Shown here: piece after piece, positions 7,970-12,892 of the stretch
How the letters are laid out: each line of letters starts with the position of its first letter
Numbering within the stretch: the stretch's first letter is position 1
From: Dysgonamonadaceae bacterium
Lineage (GTDB): Bacteria; Bacteroidota; Bacteroidia; Bacteroidales; Azobacteroidaceae
Direction: 5' to 3'
DNA length: 15,580 nucleotides
NCBI GenBank assembly: GCA_031287395.1
Contig: JAITTA010000092.1
Coordinates: 1-15,580, forward strand
Translations under genes and position numbers: made by a program
The notes under the pieces: generated by a model
Told to the model about the DNA's origin: nothing
Seen by the model: the letters and a program-made list of their open reading frames with translations, nothing else
Databases searched by the model: none

Positions 7970-8407
7970 ATGAATTGGTTTGAGTGTAAAGTCGCTTATG
8001 AAAAAATAATGGAGAATGGTGCTCCGAAAAAAGTTACGGAATCCTATTTGGTAGATGCTTTGTCGTTTACGGAGGCAGAGGCCCGCATCTTGGAAGAAAT
8101 GAAGCCTTTTATCAGTGGGGAAATGACTATTGCCGACATCAAAAGGGCCCGTATTGCGGAACTTTTTTTCAATGAGAATGGCGACCGTTATTACAAGGCG
8201 AAGGTACAGTTTGTCACTTTGGACGAAAAGAGTGGTGCCGAGAAGAAAACATCCGTGCAGATGTTGGCCCAAGCTTCGGATATCAAAGAGGCAATGGCTG
8301 TCATCGATCAGGGAATGAAAGGAACTATGGCCGATTATGTTATTGCATCTGTCACGGAAACAATGATTATGGATGTATTCCCTTTTTCGGCCGAAGAAAA
8401 GAAATAG
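7970..8407 (+). CDS. DUF4494 domain-containing protein
   Basis: A 145-residue soluble protein with no signal peptide or membrane segment. MNWFECKVAYEKIMENG at the start, VTESYLVDALSFTEAEARI in the middle and YYKAKVQFVTLDEKSG with TETMIMDVFPF near the end are characteristic of DUF4494, a small Bacteroidetes-restricted family, and the whole domain length is present. Its biochemical role is not known. It has its own promoter-like element upstream and is followed by the yggS-type gene after 8 bases, so the two are probably co-transcribed. I infer no function from that pairing beyond housekeeping status, since both families are broadly conserved. Confidence 0.9.
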   Translation: MNWFECKVAYEKIMENGAPKKVTESYLVDALSFTEAEARILEEMKPFISGEMTIADIKRARIAELFFNENGDRYYKAKVQFVTLDEKSGAEKKTSVQMLAQASDIKEAMAVIDQGMKGTMADYVIASVTETMIMDVFPFSAEEKK

Positions 8408-8415
8408 GTAGAAAG

Positions 8416-9081
8416 ATGAGTATCGCACAGCAACTTCATGAAGTCTGGAATCAATTGCCTGACCGGACGCGTCTGGTAGCTGTTTCAAAATTTCATCCGT
8501 TAACCGTTATCCGGGAAGCGTATGATGCCGGGCAGCGGATTTTCGGGGAAAGCCGTGTACAGGAATTGGTAACGAAATACGAAGAATTGCCCGGAAACAT
8601 TATCTGGCATTTTATCGGACATTTACAGACTAATAAAGTCAAATACATTGTTCCTGTTATAGATATGATTGAAAGTGTCGATAGTCTGCATTTGCTCCGG
8701 GAAATCGATCTCCAGGGAAGGAAATTCAATCGTCGGGTCCATGTTCTGCTCCAGATTCATATTGCTGCGGAAGAGACGAAGTTTGGTTTTACTTTTGATG
8801 AATGTCGTCAATTGCTCTTATCCGGAGAAGTCCGGAAGATGAAAAATGTTTGTGTTTGCGGACTGATGGGAATGGCTACGTTCACTGAGAATCAGTCCCT
8901 GATTCGGACCGAATTTGCGGGTTTGGCTGATTTTTTTAAGAAAATAAAACAGGAATTTTTTGAAAATGATCCTGAATTCAGAGAAATATCCATGGGCATG
9001 AGCGACGATTATTTGCTTGCAATTGAGGAAGGAAGCACCCTTGTCCGGATTGGAAGTAAATTGTTCGGACAGCGGATTTAG
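8416..9081 (+). CDS. yggS: YggS/PLPBP family pyridoxal 5'-phosphate homeostasis protein
   Basis: A complete 221-residue member of the YggS/PROSC (COG0325) family, which folds like the N-terminal barrel of alanine racemase and binds PLP without a well-defined catalytic reaction; family members act in vitamin B6 and amino-acid homeostasis. Seen: the PLP lysine in VAVSKFHP (Lys25), the FGESRVQEL segment, WHFIGHLQTNKVKYI, and the C-terminal phosphate-binding region SMGMSDDYLLAIEEGSTLVR followed by IGSKLFGQR. It starts 8 bases after the DUF4494 stop with a purine-rich GTAGAAAG before the ATG, which supports this start. Length is slightly short of the usual 225-235 residues but nothing essential is missing. 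Confidence 0.94.
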   Translation: MSIAQQLHEVWNQLPDRTRLVAVSKFHPLTVIREAYDAGQRIFGESRVQELVTKYEELPGNIIWHFIGHLQTNKVKYIVPVIDMIESVDSLHLLREIDLQGRKFNRRVHVLLQIHIAAEETKFGFTFDECRQLLLSGEVRKMKNVCVCGLMGMATFTENQSLIRTEFAGLADFFKKIKQEFFENDPEFREISMGMSDDYLLAIEEGSTLVRIGSKLFGQRI

Positions 9082-9124
9082 TATTTTTTTACCATATTAA
9101 ATTTAAGAATTGGGAATTTATTTC

Positions 9125-9133
9125 TAGTTTTGT
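9125..9133 (+). promoter_or_regulatory. -7 promoter element for the dihydroorotate-dehydrogenase-like gene
   Basis: TAGTTTTGT matches TAnnTTTG, 24 bases before the ATG. The -33 zone near 9101 is only weakly similar to TTTG. Confidence 0.42.
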
Positions 9134-9157
9134 GAAATATATCTATATCAATTTGCT

Positions 9158-10138
9158 ATGGGAAATACTTTTGAGACCAGATTTGCAGGTTTGAATTTGA
9201 AAAGCCCTATCATCATAGGAAGTGCCGGATTAACAAATAGTGCGGAGAAAAACAAAGAACTGGAGCGGTCCGGAGCAGGAGCAGTGGTGTTGAAATCATT
9301 ATTTGAAGAGCAAATTGCCATGCAATCCGAATGGATGCTTGAAAATAGTGATTATCCCGAAGCGGACGACTATATACGGAATTATGTTAAGAGTAATGAA
9401 ATATCCGATTATATTAAGTTAATACAGCAATCCAAATTGCAATGTTCCATTCCGGTGGTTGCGAGCATTAATTGTTATAAACCGGGTTCGTGGGTCGATT
9501 TTGCCCGCCAGATTGAAATGGCCGGTGCGGATGCCATTGAATTAAATGTATTCGCCCTGAATACGGAAATCAATACGGGTTCGGATTTTCTTGAGAATAC
9601 CTATATCCGGATACTTGATAAGGTGAGAGAAAAAGTGAATATTCCTGTTATAATAAAGATGAGCAAGATGTTCAGTAACATTGTGGAAATGGTTAACAGG
9701 CTTTATGCTCACGGAGCTTCCGGGGTGGTGTTGTTTAATCGCTTTTATCAACCGGATATTGATATTAATAAATTGCAGGTGGTTTCAGGACAGGTTTTCA
9801 GTTCCCATACGGATATTGCCGAAACATTGCGATGGACAGGGATTGTTTCGGGTCGTATTCCTCAAATCCCGATTGCTTCGTCTACAGGAATTCAGGATTG
9901 GGAAGATGTTGTAAAATGTATTCTGGCGGGAGCTTCTGCTATTGAAATCTGCAGTGCGGTTTATCAGCATGGTCATGAAATCATTTCTCAGATGAAACGA
10001 AGTATGGAAGAGTGGATGCATTCCATGAATTACAAGAGTATTGACGATTTTCGCGGGAAATTAAACTACATCAGTATTTCAGACCCTTCCCTTTATGAAC
10101 GGGTACAGTTTATGAAATATTTTTCCAACCGCGATTAA
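9158..10138 (+). CDS. Dihydroorotate dehydrogenase-like FMN flavoprotein
   Basis: A 326-residue TIM-barrel protein of the PyrD superfamily. Seen: KSPIIIGSAGLTNSAEKN at 15-32, VVLKSLFEEQ with Lys46, VVASINCYKPG at 100-110, DAIELNVFALNTE at 125-137, VIIKMSK with Lys168, a SSTGIQDWEDVV segment at 241-252 and ILAGASAIEICSAVY at 255-269, matching FMN-binding barrel positions. In true class 1 dihydroorotate dehydrogenases the loop after ELN carries the catalytic Cys or Ser (NxSCPN); here it reads NVFALN, so the usual base is absent. Known: Bacteroidetes genomes often carry this paralog, annotated dihydroorotate dehydrogenase-like, beside a genuine pyrD. I therefore do not assign pyrD. The substrate is unknown. 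It has its own promoter-like element and ends 51 bases from the convergent mnmA. Confidence 0.87.
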   Translation: MGNTFETRFAGLNLKSPIIIGSAGLTNSAEKNKELERSGAGAVVLKSLFEEQIAMQSEWMLENSDYPEADDYIRNYVKSNEISDYIKLIQQSKLQCSIPVVASINCYKPGSWVDFARQIEMAGADAIELNVFALNTEINTGSDFLENTYIRILDKVREKVNIPVIIKMSKMFSNIVEMVNRLYAHGASGVVLFNRFYQPDIDINKLQVVSGQVFSSHTDIAETLRWTGIVSGRIPQIPIASSTGIQDWEDVVKCILAGASAIEICSAVYQHGHEIISQMKRSMEEWMHSMNYKSIDDFRGKLNYISISDPSLYERVQFMKYFSNRD

Positions 10139-10189
10139 TTATATTGCAAGTAAACATCCTTAAAATAGATCCGGTTCGTTTTTCTGTTT

Positions 10190-11294
10190 TTACGCTTCAT
10201 CGATGATCATTCCGCTACCGAGACAAAGTTTGCATTCTTTGTCGTAAATCACGCCGAATTGCCCGGCTGCGATCCCTTGTATCTTATCTTCGGATTCGAT
10301 GCGATAGATATCTCCGATTTTCCGGAGTTTCCCGGAAGTAAATTCGGGAGTATGGCGGATCTTGAATGAAATTTCTTTTTCATCCTGAAAGTTGCCCCAA
10401 GGATCTTCCGTAATGAAACTGAATCCTTGCAGATTGATGATTTTTCCGTATTGTGTTTCGGGATCGTAACCGTTTGAGACATAAATAATGTTCCGGCCGA
10501 TATCTTTTTTTACCACGAACCAGGGTCCTCCGCTCAGGCCCAGTCCTTTGCGCTGCCCGATCGTATGGAACCAATAACCGTTATGTGTTCCTATTTTTTC
10601 CCCGGTTTCATAATTGACTATTTTCCCCGGACGATCACCTAAATATCTTCGTATAAAATCGTTGTAGTTGATTTTCCCCAGAAAACAGATTCCCTGGCTA
10701 TCTTTGCGCAGGGCGCTCGGAAGACCTTCGCGAACCGCAATTTCGCGTACTTCGCTTTTCTGGAGACGACCGATTGGAAACATCAATCTGGATATCTGCA
10801 GGTAATCGACTTGTCCGAGAAAGTAGGTCTGATCTTTCACTTTATCGGCAGCGGTCGATAAGTACACTTTTCCGTTCATTTCAGTGGTCGTGGCATAGTG
10901 TCCGGTTGCTATTTTATCGAATTCATGGCCCCATTTCCGTTCAAAACATCCGAACTTGATCAGCTTATTGCACATCATATCCGGATTTGGGGTCAATCCG
11001 CGTTTAACGGCATCAATGGTGTAACTCACCACGTTTTCCCAATACTCTTCGTGGAGAGATACGATTTCCATTTTACAACCGTATTTTTTGGCTATGTAAG
11101 AGGTCATTTCAATATCTTCTTCCGCCGGACAGTCGATGTATCCATCTTTATCTTCCATTCCTATTCTGATGTAAAAGATAGTCGGATCGTACCCTGTTTC
11201 TTTCAATTGATGGACGACCACGGAACTATCAACTCCTCTGATGGACGACCACGGAACTGTCAACTCCTCCCGAAACTAATGCTGCAATCTTCAT
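10190..11294 (-). pseudogene. mnmA: tRNA-specific 2-thiouridylase MnmA, frame broken by a 31-bp tandem duplication
   Basis: MnmA thiolates U34 of tRNA Lys, Glu and Gln using an ATP-activating PP-loop and two cysteines. Seen: from ATG at 11294 the frame reads MKIAALVSGGVDSSVVVHQ with an intact SGGVDS PP-loop, then RS and a stop at 11231-11229. The remaining gene is intact in another frame: TPNPDMMCN (first catalytic Cys), ATGHYA, DQTYFLGQV, SQGICFLG (second Cys), HTIGQRKGLGLSGGPWFVV, down to MIIDEA and stop. The break is caused by a tandem 31-bp duplication (11209-11270); removing one unit restores one normal frame. The downstream frame can only open at a TTG (11263), giving SSIRGVDSS, where the PP-loop SGG is lost. 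So either the gene is dead, it is rescued by frameshifting or by another paralog (Bacteroides species carry several mnmA copies), or the assembly is wrong. Confidence 0.88.
11209..11270 (-). repeat. 31-bp tandem duplication inside mnmA
   Basis: Two adjacent 31-base units, 11209-11239 and 11240-11270, identical except at two positions: A versus G at 11229/11260 and T versus C at 11239/11270. The unit spans the PP-loop codons. Because 31 is not divisible by three it shifts the frame by one. Confidence 0.95.
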
Positions 11295-11297
11295 GCT

Positions 11298-11306
11298 GCA
11301 AAGTTA
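11298..11306 (-). promoter_or_regulatory. -7 promoter element for mnmA
   Basis: The minus strand reads TAACTTTGC, an exact TAnnTTTGC, 3 bases before the ATG at 11294. This supports 11294 as the original start and suggests a leaderless transcript. Confidence 0.5.
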
Positions 11307-11395
11307 AGAATAAAATTCAACTACCGGCTTTGTTTATTCTTATATAGAACTCCGTTTGATTATTTTCGACCGGTAAACTTAAGGTTATTAAACAG

Positions 11396-12205
11396 TTAAA
11401 AATCCTTCAGGAAATCCTCCAGGCTTTTTTTGTTTCCGGAGGAAATATTGAGGATATTTTTCAGTCGGGATTTGGTCGTTCTGAAATTGGTTTTGGAAAG
11501 TCCAAGGTATTTCATGATAGCATAAGAATCCAGACCGGTTTTAATCAGACAGGCCAGAATGATTTGTCTGTCTGTGAGTTTCGGATATTTAATTTTCAAT
11601 CGTATGGTTATATTGTTAAATACCGAATTGAATTCCCGCAATACTTCCGTCCAAAGTTCGACCGGTAACTCGACCGGCGGTTTTCTTTTTTTTGATTCCG
11701 ACAGGATATAGTCTTCCGATTTTTTCAAAATGAATATTCTCATTCTTTTTTCTTCTTCACTTTTATTCAATAGTTGCAGACGTCGATTCAAAAGTAGAAT
11801 TTTTTTCTTATTGATAAAAATTCTTATAACCAGGACAAAAAAAAGAAATAATGATATTGAAATAAAAATATAGAATTCTTTGTTTCTTTTTCTGTATTTA
11901 GTCTCATATTCATTTATTTTATCTACAAGTGTATTGAAAGTATGAATTGTTTTATTCTTATCATTATTTAAGAGAAAGCAATATCCCATGTCCTTAATTA
12001 TAAATGTTTCAAATTCGATCTTATTTTTTATCCGGGAGTAGTGTAATAGAAGATGATGATAGGCCTGTTCCGAGAATAATAAAGAATCTTCCGGATACAT
12101 TCTTCTAAGCAGCAGTAATGCACTGTCTAAGTGTTCGCTTACGAGTTGTTTTGTCTTTTGAAATCTTTCCGGTTTTTGATAAGAAGTTTTTTCGCAGGAT
12201 TCCAA
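11396..12205 (-). CDS. Membrane-spanning HTH transcriptional regulator, signal peptide out of frame
   Basis: Seen in the open frame (269 residues from a TTG): a short helical N-terminal part resembling one or two TPR-type helical pairs (HLDSALLLLRRMYPEDSLLF), a membrane helix at about 111-131 (YIFISISLFLFFVLVIRIFI), a basic coiled-coil linker (LLNRRLQLLNKSEEEKRMR), and a C-terminal helix-turn-helix at about 209-255 (LTDRQIILACLIKTGLDSY, GLSKTNFRTTKSRLKNIL). This layout is that of Bacteroidetes TPR-TM-HTH regulators, which place a periplasmic sensing part and a cytoplasmic DNA-binding part on one chain; those usually have a much longer TPR region. The natural start is probably ATG at 12248: with one base removed from the A8 run at 12228-12235 it gives MKNFIFLVFVFVCGLESC, a lipoprotein-like signal joined directly to this frame. 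Targets are unknown. Confidence 0.75.
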   Translation of the reverse strand: MESCEKTSYQKPERFQKTKQLVSEHLDSALLLLRRMYPEDSLLFSEQAYHHLLLHYSRIKNKIEFETFIIKDMGYCFLLNNDKNKTIHTFNTLVDKINEYETKYRKRNKEFYIFISISLFLFFVLVIRIFINKKKILLLNRRLQLLNKSEEEKRMRIFILKKSEDYILSESKKRKPPVELPVELWTEVLREFNSVFNNITIRLKIKYPKLTDRQIILACLIKTGLDSYAIMKYLGLSKTNFRTTKSRLKNILNISSGNKKSLEDFLKDF

Positions 12206-12227
12206 TCCACATACGAATACAAATACT

Positions 12228-12235
12228 AAAAAAAA
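12228..12235 (-). repeat. Homopolymer run (A8 on plus, T8 on coding strand) in the regulator signal sequence
   Basis: Eight A bases in a row on the plus strand, within codons 5-8 of the regulator counted from ATG at 12248. With eight bases, translation from that ATG runs into the wrong frame; with seven it joins the long frame and completes a signal peptide. Confidence 0.85.
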
Positions 12236-12279
12236 TAAAGTTTTTCATAAGTATAAAAAATAAATAATTATAAATGTAT

Positions 12280-12288
12280 GCAAAACTA
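12280..12288 (-). promoter_or_regulatory. -7 promoter element for the membrane regulator
   Basis: The minus strand reads TAGTTTTGC, an exact TAnnTTTGC, 31 bases before ATG at 12248. It supports 12248 rather than the internal TTG as the original start. Confidence 0.5.
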
Positions 12289-12350
12289 TTATTTATTTTA
12301 AAATTAAAATGCTATTTGGATTTTTTTTGAATAGAAATTATAATTACCCA

Positions 12351-12430
12351 ATTCCCTCCGAACAGCCCTTCGTAGGAAAGTATTTCAGAGAATCGCTGTC
12401 CGGAGAGGAGAGTGAGCCAACCCTGGATAT
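12351..12430 (-). pseudogene. Displaced 80-bp fragment of RHS core, direct repeat of 14531-14610
   Basis: Aligns without gaps to 14531-14610 with two mismatches (A/T at 12419 and T/C at 12424), in the same orientation. Read in the RHS frame it gives IQGWLTLLSGQRFSEILSY then EGLFGGN, against IRGWLTHLSGQRFSEILSY in the intact gene; both mismatches change the amino acid. Homology stops abruptly on both sides. It is a non-functional scrap of an RHS-type gene. Confidence 0.92.
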
Positions 12431-12434
12431 ACTA

Positions 12435-12471
12435 AAAATCCCGATGATCATTTGTAGACTACCGGGATTTT
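12435..12471 (-). terminator. Possible intrinsic terminator behind the RHS/small membrane protein unit
   Basis: A perfect 9-bp inverted repeat (AAAATCCCG at 12435-12443, CGGGATTTT at 12463-12471) with a 19-base loop; on the minus strand the stem is followed by TTTTT. Only four to five pairs are G-C and the loop is long, so strength is doubtful. The plus strand also ends in a T-rich stretch, so it could act both ways. Confidence 0.42.
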
Positions 12472-12601
12472 CTATCATTTTTTAGTTCCGGGCATACCCG
12501 AACATAAACTTGCTGATGTTGTTTTGAAGCTATCATTAACGCAGAGCATTTAATTTATTGGCTTCTCCAGCAATGTTGCGTGCTCCTCTTCTTCCTTTTT
12601 G

Positions 12602-12889
12602 TTAATATATTGGAAAAAAGTAATTTGATAAAGAAACTAACCATAATATTAATGTTACAATTAGGAACAATTTCGTACTAATTATTTCTCTGTATAACAT
12701 TATTGATATAGACATTCCAACTATTCCAAACAAAGCATTTATCAATAACACCAAATTCGGATACATAAACAAAAATAATTTGTCAGTAAAATTATAACAA
12801 TAATACAAATAAAGAGGAATCAACAATAATAGTGTATTTACACATATCGTTATAAATACAAGCACTTTAGTTATTTTACAATTTTTCAT
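12602..12889 (-). CDS. Small three-TM membrane protein, candidate immunity protein for the RHS toxin
   Basis: A 95-residue, strongly hydrophobic protein from an AT-rich gene. Three membrane helices are visible: about 7-30 (ITKVLVFITICVNTLLLLIP), 38-66 (LFLFMYPNLVLLINALFGIV, GMSISIMLY) and 71-95 (LFLIVTLILWLVSLSNYFF). The N-terminus (MKNCKITK) is basic and likely cytoplasmic. Its ATG lies 3 bases after the stop of the RHS gene, on the same strand, so the two are almost certainly co-transcribed. Known: genes immediately 3' of polymorphic RHS toxins usually encode the cognate immunity protein. Inference: this is the immunity factor. I recognise no family. A membrane protein would be an unusual protector against a cytoplasmic metalloprotease, so it may protect in the envelope or have another role. 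Confidence 0.72.
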   Translation of the reverse strand: MKNCKITKVLVFITICVNTLLLLIPLYLYYCYNFTDKLFLFMYPNLVLLINALFGIVGMSISIMLYREIISTKLFLIVTLILWLVSLSNYFFPIY

Positions 12890-12892
12890 ACC

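Larger units (their letters stand above)
12249..12601. other. AT-rich stretch between the regulator and the RHS locus
   Basis: About 350 bases without an intact gene. It holds the regulator promoter (12280-12288), the displaced RHS core fragment (12351-12430), a hairpin with T-run (12435-12471) and a smaller GC-rich hairpin around 12485-12500 (minus strand CGGG-TATG-CCCG). Between 12503 and 12601 the minus strand has short readable pieces such as GARNIAGEANKLNALR followed by a stop. These could be the tail of a lost toxin or immunity gene, but I cannot identify them. Confidence 0.6.

Noticed and set aside
7829..8488. A 219-codon minus-strand frame across the DUF4494 gene
   Set aside because: It overlaps DUF4494, its promoter and the start of yggS. 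The plus-strand products are clearly recognised, and this translation resembles no family.
10139..10189. A bidirectional terminator between the convergent dihydroorotate-dehydrogenase-like gene and mnmA
   Set aside because: The 51-base gap has T-rich stretches but no convincing inverted repeat.
11190..11263. A functional mnmA start at TTG 11263
   Set aside because: It yields SSIRGVDSS in place of the essential SGGVDS loop, with no properly spaced ribosome site, while the ATG at 11294 has a promoter element and the correct N-terminus.
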